The notes below the pieces were generated by a model. The model saw only the letters and a program-made list of their open reading frames with translations, did not search any database and was not told the origin of the DNA. The position numbers and the translations under genes are program-made. DNA of 64,000 nt from Pseudobdellovibrio sp031428275 (GTDB taxonomy: Bacteria > Bdellovibrionota > Bdellovibrionia > Bdellovibrionales > Bdellovibrionaceae), in assembly GCA_031428275.1 (NCBI GenBank), contig JANPPC010000009.1:87578-151577 (forward strand), read 5' to 3'. Positions 41,900 through 49,835 of this stretch are shown in pieces. Positions within the stretch are counted from its first letter, which is position 1. Each line of letters starts with the position of its first letter.

Positions 41900-43216
41900 A
41901 TGATTCAAATAATCAAAAATTGCTACGACAGCCACGTTCATTTATTAGCTATCGGCCAAGTCGCGGCCGGTTTACAACTTAATTCAATACTAAGCGAACA
42001 CGATATTGAAAGTGTTCAGATTAAACCCGAATATTTGCGTGATAATTGGCTTGTCGGTTTCGGTTGGGACCAAAACAAATGGCGCGAAAAAAAATTTCCA
42101 ACTAAAGAATCTCTTGATAAAGCATTTCCAGATCGACCGGTTTTTTTTTCGCGCGTTGACGGGCATGCTTCGTGGATCAATTCAAAAGCAATCGAAGTTT
42201 TCGAAGAACGAGGCTATTCTTTTGCCTCTGACCCGATCGGCGGTACTATTAAGCGAAACGCAGATGGTTCTCTGGCCGGAATGCTTTTCGACCAAGCGCA
42301 CATCAACGCATTATTGATGTTACCCGCATTTTCAGACCAGCAAACAGAGCTTCACTTTAAAATTTCCCAGAAGCTTCTGAATCAGGGCGGTTTTACTCAC
42401 GCTCGTGATCTATCAATGAATTTAACATCTTGGCAGATTCTAACTAAGCTGAGTGAGCAAAGATCTTTAACCGTTTGCATAGACAGCTTCGTCACTGTGG
42501 AAAACCTTGGGGATTTACCACGAGTCTTAGACGAAATTAAGATAATGAAAGCGAACCCGAATCGACTGTTAAGAATTCATGGCGTAAAATTATTTGTCGA
42601 TGGATCGCTAGGTTCGAAGACAGCTTTCTTATCTGAAAAGTATTTAGATAGCGAAACTTTTGGCATGATGAGCTGGTCTTCTTCTGAAATCACAGAAGCG
42701 TTGAAAGTCATTTGGCAGAATAAACTAGAGGCTGCCGTGCATACCATTGGCGATCAGGCCATTCACGAAGTAGTTAAGGCCGCCCGCGATGTATCTGGGG
42801 CCGGTATTCTAGGCCGCTTGCACCTTGAACACGCCGAGCTTGTACGTAACGAGACAATTCGAATGATGAAGCCCTTGCATATCACCTGCCACATGCAGCC
42901 ATGCCACTGGCTAAGCGACCACGCTTGGCTACCAAAAGTATTGCCAACGAATATCATGCAGAATCTATTTCCGTGGGAAGCTTTACGTAAAAATAAAATC
43001 AATTTCCATTTTGGTAGTGATTCACCAATTGAACCGACTTCTTTACTTAGAAATTATGAAGCCTTGACTAGAAGCGCCGATTTTAAAATTCCGGCTCTTC
43101 GTGACGACTGGAAGAAGTATCATGCCCACCCCGATGCGAAGTGGACTAACAGTTGGACTGAATTCGACGAAACTGCAATCCGCCAAGTCTATTTTGACGG
43201 TGAAGCTGTTCTTTAA
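41900..43216 (+). CDS. Amidohydrolase family protein (YtcJ-like)
   Basis: 438 aa, metal-dependent hydrolase of the amidohydrolase-3 group: DSHVHL near the N-terminus, VDGHASW, VKLFVDGSLGSKTA (site of the metal-bridging residue), HTIGDQA and HLEHAEL (metal His), and FGSDSPIEPTS (catalytic Asp). Members hydrolyse N-acyl or cyclic amides; the substrate is unknown. It lacks the usual N-terminal strand segment before DSHVHL, so it is slightly short (family about 500-540 aa). No signal peptide. The ATG is 22 bases after the terminator T-run, so its promoter probably overlaps that region. Confidence 0.85.
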   Translation: MIQIIKNCYDSHVHLLAIGQVAAGLQLNSILSEHDIESVQIKPEYLRDNWLVGFGWDQNKWREKKFPTKESLDKAFPDRPVFFSRVDGHASWINSKAIEVFEERGYSFASDPIGGTIKRNADGSLAGMLFDQAHINALLMLPAFSDQQTELHFKISQKLLNQGGFTHARDLSMNLTSWQILTKLSEQRSLTVCIDSFVTVENLGDLPRVLDEIKIMKANPNRLLRIHGVKLFVDGSLGSKTAFLSEKYLDSETFGMMSWSSSEITEALKVIWQNKLEAAVHTIGDQAIHEVVKAARDVSGAGILGRLHLEHAELVRNETIRMMKPLHITCHMQPCHWLSDHAWLPKVLPTNIMQNLFPWEALRKNKINFHFGSDSPIEPTSLLRNYEALTRSADFKIPALRDDWKKYHAHPDAKWTNSWTEFDETAIRQVYFDGEAVL

Positions 43217-43235
43217 GGCAAATCTAGTTAAAACT

Positions 43236-44048
43236 CTAGAATTGAAATTGAACCTCATACTGATTCAGTAAAATCGCGGCGCCAATGATAACCGCACCCG
43301 TAACCCACCATTTTTTATTTTCAATGAAGCTAGTCGTAACTGACTTAGATGCGACCGAAAGACTTTCAGCCAAAGAACAGCGTTCGCTCGAATACGGCTG
43401 CCAACCGACTAATGTAATGGCTGAATTAAGCTGTGCTTTTTCACAAGCGCCGTTTAGCAAAGCCTCTGTTTTTGCAGATTGTTTCTGACGAGTTGAAATA
43501 TCTACCGGCAGCGATGCGAAATCGAGTCGAACTGCGGAAAATTTTATCATCGTCGACTTTAATTTCTTAAAGTCTTCTTCGCTGACTTTTCGCTTAAATA
43601 AAACCACAAACGAGCTAACTTGACCTGGTGGCGCCGATTTCTCTAGAAATTCTTTCATTTGCTTAAGCTCGGTCTCTAATAATGAGATTTGGTTTTTATT
43701 AGCGATGAGTTCTTTAATTTGCGAAGTGAGGCGAATAGCCATTTCAAGTTGCTCTTCGCTTAATATTTCTTTTTGCAAAACGAGCGTTAAGTTTTTAGTA
43801 AAGCTTTGCAAGTAAACTGATGAAGAAAGATCGATCAAGTTGACCAATTCATCAAATTGCACAGTTTCTTTCGTAGTAATCTGATCGAAGAAATATTTAT
43901 CAGTACAAACGTAACCTGGTTTTTCGCAAGCTGCCCGGTAGACGCTGAAAGGCACATTTTTTTCAGGAAGTAATATGACATCGGCGCTACTAAAAAATCC
44001 TGAAAATAAAAGTCCAAAAAACGTGGCCAGTATAATAAATAAATTCAT
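43236..44048 (-). CDS. Unknown exported protein in the Tad operon
   Basis: 270 aa from ATG 44046-44048, with AAGGAG nine bases upstream. A signal peptide (NLFIILATFFGLLFSGFFSSA) leads to a domain with Cys pairs (AACEKPGYVC, GACEK, ERCSL), a helical middle, and a C-terminal transmembrane helix (WWVTGAVIIGAAILL) followed by NQYEVQFQF. I recognise no family. The gene follows the cpaB-like gene directly and ends the operon, so a pilus-related envelope role is likely (inference). Confidence 0.7.
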   Translation of the reverse strand: MNLFIILATFFGLLFSGFFSSADVILLPEKNVPFSVYRAACEKPGYVCTDKYFFDQITTKETVQFDELVNLIDLSSSVYLQSFTKNLTLVLQKEILSEEQLEMAIRLTSQIKELIANKNQISLLETELKQMKEFLEKSAPPGQVSSFVVLFKRKVSEEDFKKLKSTMIKFSAVRLDFASLPVDISTRQKQSAKTEALLNGACEKAQLNSAITLVGWQPYSSERCSLAESLSVASKSVTTSFIENKKWWVTGAVIIGAAILLNQYEVQFQF

Positions 44049-44049
44049 C

Positions 44050-44526
44050 TTATTCTCCTTTATAATATTCGATAGCGACAGATTTAGCGACTGGTTCAGC
44101 TGCTTGCTCTGAATTTGTTTGTCGATTTTGCACAACAGCCCAAAACGAGCCCGAAACTTTCATGATATTATTCGACAAATGCTCAGGCACCAAAACCGCA
44201 TATTGCTGCGGGTTCAGAGGTGCCCGTAGAATTTTTATTCGGCTGGCCACTTTACGAGAGCCTCTTTCGGTTGGCGAACCCGCATATAAATCAATGACTC
44301 CGAATTGATCGATCAAGGCAGATATAGTTTCAGCATTTGAAAGTTCGATTGGCACAAGTACAAAACCTTTCGGAATGAGAGTGTCGGCATAGACTTTCGC
44401 GTGCGGCGTTTTCAGGGGCTCGTTCGGGTTATTACTCAGTAATATAAACGCACCAATAAAAATAATGAAAGCGATCACAAGTGGCCTATTTTTCTGCATT
44501 AAACTGAGAAGTTTTTTCTTTATCAT
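44050..44526 (-). CDS. cpaB: CpaB/RcpC-like pilus assembly protein
   Basis: 158 aa: a membrane helix near the N-terminus (PLVIAFIIFIGAFILL) and a periplasmic part with a CpaB-type segment (IPKGFVLVPIELSNAETISALIDQFGVIDLYAG..., VASRIKILRAPLNPQQYAVLVPEHLSNNIM). Short for CpaB (about 260-300 aa), because the first SAF-domain part is nearly absent. AAAGGA precedes the ATG. Overlaps the upstream TadE-like gene by 41 bases. Confidence 0.7.
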   Translation of the reverse strand: MIKKKLLSLMQKNRPLVIAFIIFIGAFILLSNNPNEPLKTPHAKVYADTLIPKGFVLVPIELSNAETISALIDQFGVIDLYAGSPTERGSRKVASRIKILRAPLNPQQYAVLVPEHLSNNIMKVSGSFWAVVQNRQTNSEQAAEPVAKSVAIEYYKGE

Positions 44527-44683
44527 AACGTAAGTCCTTTCTAAATTTCGACATTCTGTGTTTCGATGTTTGATGTTTTTGGTGATCGATTAAAATCTGA
44601 AATCCAATTAGTAATGAAATGACTAACATGACTAAAAAAACAGACTCGATTAAAATTTGTCCCCTTTGATTTCGACCAACCAT
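44486..44683 (-). CDS. Small TadE-like pseudopilin
   Basis: 65 aa from ATG 44681-44683, preferred because AAAGG lies 6 bases upstream; a GTG eleven codons earlier is the alternative. After a short basic leader comes RGQILIESVFLVMLVISLLIGFQIL, the Glu-containing hydrophobic segment of TadE/type IV pilins, with a likely cleavage near GQ. The short Lys/Arg-rich tail is unlike full-length TadE. Overlaps both neighbours. Confidence 0.65.
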   Translation of the reverse strand: MVGRNQRGQILIESVFLVMLVISLLIGFQILIDHQKHQTSKHRMSKFRKDLRYDKEKTSQFNAEK

Positions 44684-45378
44684 TTGTTGCCTTTCTGATT
44701 TGGGCCCGCGCCGCACGAGAACGCAAAATCAAAATCTTTATCAATTGTTTGCTGCGCCGTTTGCTTTGTGCGATAGCTGTGATGCCAAGATAAGACCAAT
44801 TGTTGCGTCGTTTTATAGTCCTTGGTGAGTCCGTAATTAGGAGCGATGTCGTCGAAATCCGGTTCGACAGCTACTTGAGGCAATCTGCGCGGGTAAATGG
44901 CGTTTGTGGCCGAAAGGTAAAACGCCCATATTGAACCCATTTCTGAAAAGTGTTGGTAAATGTCGCGCATGATCTTTGCGGAAGAAATCTTAGTTTTGAT
45001 CTCGGCATATTTTATGATCGATTTTTGTAATTTATCTAAGTTTTTTTGTTGTTCGCGAATCGATTTTATACGTAAGGTCGCGTCGGCAATTATAAGTGGA
45101 TTTCCCGCAGATGCGACGATCTCGGCAGCAGCTACACCGAGGCCAACGCGAAGAGCCGTCGATAACGGATTCAAAGCGAAGAGCTTTTTTTCGGAACTGA
45201 TAATGTCTTTTTGAATTTCAATACTTTGATTGATGCAAGTAGCGCGCACGCGGCTTTTTAATTGAATAATATATCCGGTAAATGCGAGCGTGATAAAAAT
45301 GATAAAAAATAATGGCAAGACTGATAAAAAGAAGACCGCCGCCGAGCCCCTTTCATTTCTAATTAACTTCGAGTTCAA
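44650..45378 (-). CDS. TadG/TadE-like pseudopilin
   Basis: 242 aa with N-terminal RNERGSAAVFFLSVLPLFFIIFITLAFTGYII, the prepilin-like membrane segment of TadG-type proteins, followed by a helical extracellular region. It ends with a Cys-containing tail (SCGAGPNQKG). The start is TTG 45376-45378, the only start codon in frame near the overlap with the preceding gene. Minor pseudopilins initiate Tad pilus assembly. Confidence 0.65.
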   Translation of the reverse strand: MNSKLIRNERGSAAVFFLSVLPLFFIIFITLAFTGYIIQLKSRVRATCINQSIEIQKDIISSEKKLFALNPLSTALRVGLGVAAAEIVASAGNPLIIADATLRIKSIREQQKNLDKLQKSIIKYAEIKTKISSAKIMRDIYQHFSEMGSIWAFYLSATNAIYPRRLPQVAVEPDFDDIAPNYGLTKDYKTTQQLVLSWHHSYRTKQTAQQTIDKDFDFAFSCGAGPNQKGNKWLVEIKGDKF

Positions 45379-45691
45379 GAGTTAGCTCGCTTTCTTTTTC
45401 GAAAGACTTCCCTAGTTCAGTTTCGGCATGCAATTTTATCGAAGAAGTATTTTTAGAAAGATTAAAGACAGTCGAGATATTTTTTAAGTTGAAATCAGTT
45501 AGTTTTTGGTTGAATTGCTGTTGGCATCGCGGTTTAGCTTGTAGTTCGCAGAGGTGCGCTGATTCAATCAATTCATCGATAACGAAATTAATTTGTGCCG
45601 CTAAACACAAGCGAACAACGGTAATTACGCCGACTATAACCAAGCCACTGATGATGGTCATCTCGATCAGTGCTTGGCCTTTCTGGTTCAT
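45359..45691 (-). CDS. tadE: TadE-like pseudopilin
   Basis: 110 aa: MNQKGQALIEMTIISGLVIVGVITVV carries the pilin-type cleavage site (G before Q) and Glu at position 5 of the mature segment. Two Cys (HLCELQAKPRC) probably form a disulfide. Start overlaps the flp stop by one base. Confidence 0.75.
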   Translation of the reverse strand: MNQKGQALIEMTIISGLVIVGVITVVRLCLAAQINFVIDELIESAHLCELQAKPRCQQQFNQKLTDFNLKNISTVFNLSKNTSSIKLHAETELGKSFEKESELTLELEVN

Positions 45692-45966
45692 TAACGAGCT
45701 CCATCCATAAAGTTAGTTAAATCTTTACGGCTCGTATCGTCGTAGTTATCAAGCTTAAGCTTGCCACCCTTAGAGGCGCCCATTGCACGATTGATGTTTT
45801 CGTACTGCTTCCCTACATTTTGACCAACCACCTTAACAACACCGATCGTTCCGACGGCAATCAACGCGACCATAATCATATACTCGATCATTCCTTGGCC
45901 CCGCTTGTTGCTTACCGGTTTCACCAACGAATTTAGTTTTATTCTGCTAGAAATGATTTTAGACAT
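45691..45966 (-). CDS. flp: Flp-type major pilin
   Basis: 91 aa: a 25-residue basic leader, then GQGMIEYMIMVALIAVGTIGVVKVVGQNV with the Flp motif (Glu-Tyr in the membrane segment, G/Q cleavage) and a short hydrophilic tail. Mature length about 68. The GGAGG Shine-Dalgarno lies in a hairpin that also looks like a terminator (45967-45993). First gene of a six-gene operon. Confidence 0.85.
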   Translation of the reverse strand: MSKIISSRIKLNSLVKPVSNKRGQGMIEYMIMVALIAVGTIGVVKVVGQNVGKQYENINRAMGASKGGKLKLDNYDDTSRKDLTNFMDGAR

Positions 45967-45993
45967 AAAAAAAGCCTCCTGAGAAGAGGCTTT
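45967..45993 (-). terminator. Terminator-like hairpin overlapping the flp ribosome site
   Basis: On the minus strand AAAGCCTC-TTCTCAG-GAGGCTTT is an 8-bp perfect stem followed by four extra Ts and then the flp ATG. The GGAGG Shine-Dalgarno (45975-45979) lies at the start of the 3' arm. It could terminate read-through from the upstream Lys/Ala gene, hide the ribosome site, or both. Confidence 0.65.
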
Positions 45994-46010
45994 GCAAAGC
46001 GCGTACGCCT

Positions 46011-46050
46011 TTCGAATCAGATTATCGCGGGTTGATATCCGCGATTCGAA
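46011..46050 (-). repeat. Nested inverted repeat after the Lys/Ala/Pro-rich gene
   Basis: Outer arms TTCGAATC / GATTCGAA enclose an inner CGCGG / CCGCG hairpin, beginning at the base next to the stop codon (46051-46053). It probably stabilises the 3' end of the upstream transcript. No T-run follows. Confidence 0.5.
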
Positions 46051-46500
46051 TTACTTCTTTTTAAGAGCTACTTTTTTCTTAATAACTGGAATCACACGTG
46101 CCGCGGCTTTTTTTGCTGCCGTTAAAGGTTTCGCGGGAGCCGCTTTGACAGGTGGTTTTGCTGGGGTGGCTACCGGAGCCGCTTTTTTAACGGGAACAGC
46201 CACATCTTTTTTAGCCACTGGAGTTACAGCTTTAGCCGCTTCTACTTTTTTAGCAGCCGCTTCTAATTTTTTTGCTGGCTGGGCATCTTGTTTTTCTTTT
46301 AATTTTTTAGCCTTACGAACTCCTACAATGCGTTCCATGATTTCGTATGCTTCTTTTTGTAAGTCATTTTCGAAAATGAAGCGGTAAAAACCTTCGATTT
46401 CAGGGCTTTGTCTGAATTTTTTTACTGAAGTCGGGATGCTTTCAGATTGAACAAAATCAATTGAGTTTCCGTCTTTCGAAAGTTTAACTTTATCTGCCAC
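46051..46500 (-). CDS. Small protein with Lys/Ala/Pro-rich histone-like tail
   Basis: 149 aa, GTG start with GGGAGG five bases upstream. Residues 1-62 are an ordinary compact domain (VKLSKDGNSIDFVQSESIPT...FYRFIFENDLQKEAYEIMERIVG). Residues 63-149 are almost only Lys, Ala, Pro and Val (KKAAPVATPAKPPVKAAPAK), like histone H1 or Hc1 tails. Probable nucleic-acid or envelope-polymer binding (inference). Similar tails are on the GroES-like and RpoH proteins in this window. Confidence 0.75.
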   Translation of the reverse strand: MADKVKLSKDGNSIDFVQSESIPTSVKKFRQSPEIEGFYRFIFENDLQKEAYEIMERIVGVRKAKKLKEKQDAQPAKKLEAAAKKVEAAKAVTPVAKKDVAVPVKKAAPVATPAKPPVKAAPAKPLTAAKKAAARVIPVIKKKVALKKK

Positions 46501-46631
46501 AAGGACCTCCCGTTAAAGGTAAGAATAAAATGCAATCTAATCTAACGGGCTAGACGGGTCAAGCCTAAGCTGTGTATATAAGTCGTTGATTTTCTTTAAG
46601 TTTCAGATCATTTTAAGGTCGGGTGGTGCGT

Positions 46632-47486
46632 ATGATTGAATTGAAGGGTAAGCCCGTCGCGGATTTCATTTACCAACAAATTTCGGCTGACATTGAAAAG
46701 TGGAAAACTCATAACTGGGCTAAGCCTCATTTAGCCGTTTTGCTTATAGGAGCCGATCCGGCCAGCCAAGTATACGTTCAGCATAAACAAAAAGCCTGCG
46801 ACAAATTAGGTTTCCAATCAAGTCTGATTCAAATGCCCGAAGCTACTTCTGAAAAAGAATTAGCCACCAAAATTAAAGAACTAAACGTCGATGCAAGCAT
46901 TGACGGTATTTTAATGCAATTGCCTTTACCTGCGCATCTAGACGCTAAAAAGATGTCTGATCTCATCGCAGTCTGGAAAGACGCCGATGCCTTGACCAGC
47001 GCCTCGTTAGGCGCTTTGGTGAAGGGTCAGCAAGTCGTTGCGTCGTGCACGCCGTCCGGCATTATTGAGATTTTAGACTTTTACAAACTTGATGTCGCTA
47101 AGAAAAATGTATTAGTCATTGGCCGAAGTTTAATCGTGGGCCTTCCATTATTTCATTTACTGAATCAAAAGAATGCCACCGTAACTCTTGCGCACTCACA
47201 GACTCAAAATTTGAACACGATGTTAAAAGATTTCGATTTCGTATTTGTCGCAATTGGAAAGCCGCACCATTTTCAAGGAAGTGACTTTAAAAAGGGTGCG
47301 GTCGTGATCGATGTCGGAATTCATCGTCTAGAAAAAGGTTTAGTTGGAGACGTCGAAGGTACTGGTGCCGCTGGCCATTTGACGGCGCTTACCCCGGTTC
47401 CGGGTGGAGTCGGCCCAACGACAATTGCTTTATTGATGCGAAATACTTTTAAGCTAGCCGAGCGTAACAGAAAGCTGCATTCATGA
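46632..47486 (+). CDS. folD: Bifunctional methylene-THF dehydrogenase/cyclohydrolase FolD
   Basis: 284 aa from ATG 46632 (MIELKGKPVADFI); GTG starts three codons earlier are possible. Motifs: YVQHKQKACDKLGF with the catalytic Lys, DGILMQLPLP, SCTPSGI (usually PCTP), VIGRSLIVGLPLFHLL and TPVPGGVGPTTIALLM. It interconverts 5,10-methylene- and 10-formyl-THF. The stop overlaps the Rieske gene (ATGA). Confidence 0.95.
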   Translation: MIELKGKPVADFIYQQISADIEKWKTHNWAKPHLAVLLIGADPASQVYVQHKQKACDKLGFQSSLIQMPEATSEKELATKIKELNVDASIDGILMQLPLPAHLDAKKMSDLIAVWKDADALTSASLGALVKGQQVVASCTPSGIIEILDFYKLDVAKKNVLVIGRSLIVGLPLFHLLNQKNATVTLAHSQTQNLNTMLKDFDFVFVAIGKPHHFQGSDFKKGAVVIDVGIHRLEKGLVGDVEGTGAAGHLTALTPVPGGVGPTTIALLMRNTFKLAERNRKLHS

Positions 47487-48520
47487 ATGAACTTTTAAAA
47501 AATCAGTGGTACCTGGCTGCACCGTCGGCAAAATTAGAAAAAAACAAAATGTTATCGCTCGAAATCATGGGCGAGCCCATTTTGTTTTTTAGAAAATCTA
47601 CAGGTGAAGTCAGCGCCATTCGCGACATCTGCCCGCACCGCGGAATTCCGCTTAAGTTTGGTCGCGTCGTAGAAGACAAAGTTGAATGCCCTTATCACGG
47701 CTGGAAGTTTGACGGGGGCGGAGTTTGCCGTGAAATTCCATCGTTAACTAGTGATCAGAAGCTTGATTGTACTAAAATTAAAATTAAATCTTATTCACTT
47801 ATTGAGCAATATGGCGCTATTTGGATTTTTATGGGAGATAGCGACTTTGACAAAACGCTAGCGCCTCTACCTCCGATTTTTGCCGATCTAGATCCGAATG
47901 CTCAGCCAAATCTCACTGATATTGTTCTATTTCCGTGTCACATCGATCACGCGGTGATCGGCTTGATGGACCCCGCCCACGGGCCCTACGTGCACCAAAG
48001 CTGGTTCTGGAGAACTTCAAAGTCTGCCTACGAAAAACGTAAAAACTTTGGTCCGGTCGATTACGGCTTTCAGATGAAACGTCATGAGCCTTCAAAAAAT
48101 TCAAAAGCTTATAAAATTTTAGGCGGCGAGCCCACAACTGAAATCACTTTTCGTATTCCTGGTACTCGTGTCGAACATGTTCGAGTGGGCAAGCGCAGTT
48201 TTTATTCGCTGACGGCCCTCATGCCACTTTCAGAAGACAAAACTCAAGTTATACAAATGGTTTTCTGGAATATCCCTTGGTTAAGCTTAGCTAAGCCATT
48301 GATTAAACAATTCGGTAAGACATTTCTGGGGCAAGATCTTGATGCGGTTACCAAACAGCAACAGGGCTTAAAATACGATCCATCATTGATGTTAATCAAC
48401 GATGCCGATACGCAAGCTAAATGGTATTTTGCTTTGAAAAAAGAGTGGGCTGAAAGTTTAGAGCAAAAACGCGCGTTTCAGAATCCCGTAAAAGACGTTA
48501 CATTGTCTTGGAAGAGCTAG
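47483..48520 (+). CDS. Rieske [2Fe-2S] non-haem iron oxygenase
   Basis: 345 aa. An N-terminal Rieske domain has CPHRG (about residue 50) and CPYHGWKF (about 69) as cluster ligands. The C-terminal catalytic domain shows HIDHAVIGLMDPAHGPYVHQSWFWR, which supplies the mononuclear iron His pair. The layout matches VanA/PaO-type oxygenase alpha subunits; no reductase is adjacent and the substrate is unknown. Overlaps folD by 4 bases and is 4 bases before the methyltransferase gene. Confidence 0.88.
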   Translation: MNELLKNQWYLAAPSAKLEKNKMLSLEIMGEPILFFRKSTGEVSAIRDICPHRGIPLKFGRVVEDKVECPYHGWKFDGGGVCREIPSLTSDQKLDCTKIKIKSYSLIEQYGAIWIFMGDSDFDKTLAPLPPIFADLDPNAQPNLTDIVLFPCHIDHAVIGLMDPAHGPYVHQSWFWRTSKSAYEKRKNFGPVDYGFQMKRHEPSKNSKAYKILGGEPTTEITFRIPGTRVEHVRVGKRSFYSLTALMPLSEDKTQVIQMVFWNIPWLSLAKPLIKQFGKTFLGQDLDAVTKQQQGLKYDPSLMLINDADTQAKWYFALKKEWAESLEQKRAFQNPVKDVTLSWKS

Positions 48521-48524
48521 GTCT

Positions 48525-49835
48525 ATGAAAATCTGGAAATTAAAAAAAGGCCACGATGCCCGTTTACGTTCTCGTCACCCTTGGGTATTTTCAAATGAAT
48601 TACTTGATAGCCCCAAAAGCATCAAACCGGGCGAGCCCGTTGAAATTCAAGATATACAAGGAAACTTCATGGCGCGCGGTTATGGTAACCCGCATTCACT
48701 GATTTCATTTCGTGCGATTAGCTTTTCAGCTAAAGACGAAAACCCAACAGCTACTGACTTTTTAACCGAACGTTTAGTGCAAGCTTGGGTTTACCGAAAA
48801 AAGTGCGGCTTTAATAAAAGCTTTCGTCTTTGTTATTCGGAAGTTGATCAGATGCCCGGTTTAGTTTTGGATCGTTACATCATAGTTAAAGACGGTGTCG
48901 AGCATCAGGTATTTTCATTTCAGTTGTTAACATCGGGAATGGATGTAGCTTTTCAAACTAATCAAAATTGGGAAACTATTTTCAAAAGCTTGGTATTACA
49001 AAGTTTAAAGTTAGAACTTAGTCATATTGATTGGGATCACACACTTGTTTTACAGCGTAATGACGTTAATATCCGTAAACTCGAAGGCATACCAGTTGAA
49101 TCGCCCAAAATTTTAAAAACTGTAAACAGTGACGACCTAACCGACGTAGAAATTTTAGTACAGAATGTTTTAGATACGCACAAGACGATCTCATTCAGCG
49201 TAAACTTAATTGAAGGCCAGAAGACAGGTTTTTTCTTAGACCAAACCTTCAATATGAAACTTCTATTAGAGCATTTATCCCAACAAAAAGATTTTTTACG
49301 AACCAAGAAGATTCGTATTTTAGATCTTTGTTGCTATATGGGTCAGTGGTCGGCTCAGATCGTTGCTAACTTAAAATCATGGGATATAGATTGTGAAGTT
49401 CACTTGGTTGATGTTTCGGAATTAGCTTTACAGAAAGCGAAGCAGAATGTTGAAAAGTACCAAGTTCACGTCTTAACACATAAGAAAGACGTTTTAAACT
49501 TAGCCGATATGACCGAAAGTAATTTTGATATTATTATTTCTGACCCGCCGGCATTTGTTAAAAATAAAAAAGATATTCATCAAGGCCTGCACGCATATTT
49601 CAAATTAAATGCCCAGGCATTCAAGATGTGTGCGCCGGGTGCTGTTGTTGTATCGTGCACATGCTCAGGGCTGGTCCAGCTAGAAGATTTTAAAGATTCG
49701 TTGCGTAAGTCTATTTTGCGATCTGGTAAAAATGCAAGATGCGTAACTTTTGGTGGGCAGGGTTGGGATCACCCAACCCTGATGAATTTTCCCGAAGGTT
49801 TCTATCTTAAGATGGTGATGCACCAATTGGATTAA
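48525..49835 (+). CDS. RlmI-like class I SAM-dependent rRNA methyltransferase
   Basis: 436 aa. A PUA domain at the N-terminus (KKGHDARLRSRHPWVFSNELLD, GEPVEIQDIQGNFMARGYGNP) is followed by the EEHEE-like middle and the Rossmann MTase (IRILDLCCYMGQWSAQIVAN, VHLVDVSELALQKAKQN, FDIIISDPPAFVKNKKD, VVVSCTCSGLV). RlmI makes 5-methylcytosine at position 1962 of 23S rRNA. The middle is longer than usual (about 396 aa family). Stop region overlaps the convergent coiled-coil gene by 29 bases. Confidence 0.88.
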   Translation: MKIWKLKKGHDARLRSRHPWVFSNELLDSPKSIKPGEPVEIQDIQGNFMARGYGNPHSLISFRAISFSAKDENPTATDFLTERLVQAWVYRKKCGFNKSFRLCYSEVDQMPGLVLDRYIIVKDGVEHQVFSFQLLTSGMDVAFQTNQNWETIFKSLVLQSLKLELSHIDWDHTLVLQRNDVNIRKLEGIPVESPKILKTVNSDDLTDVEILVQNVLDTHKTISFSVNLIEGQKTGFFLDQTFNMKLLLEHLSQQKDFLRTKKIRILDLCCYMGQWSAQIVANLKSWDIDCEVHLVDVSELALQKAKQNVEKYQVHVLTHKKDVLNLADMTESNFDIIISDPPAFVKNKKDIHQGLHAYFKLNAQAFKMCAPGAVVVSCTCSGLVQLEDFKDSLRKSILRSGKNARCVTFGGQGWDHPTLMNFPEGFYLKMVMHQLD

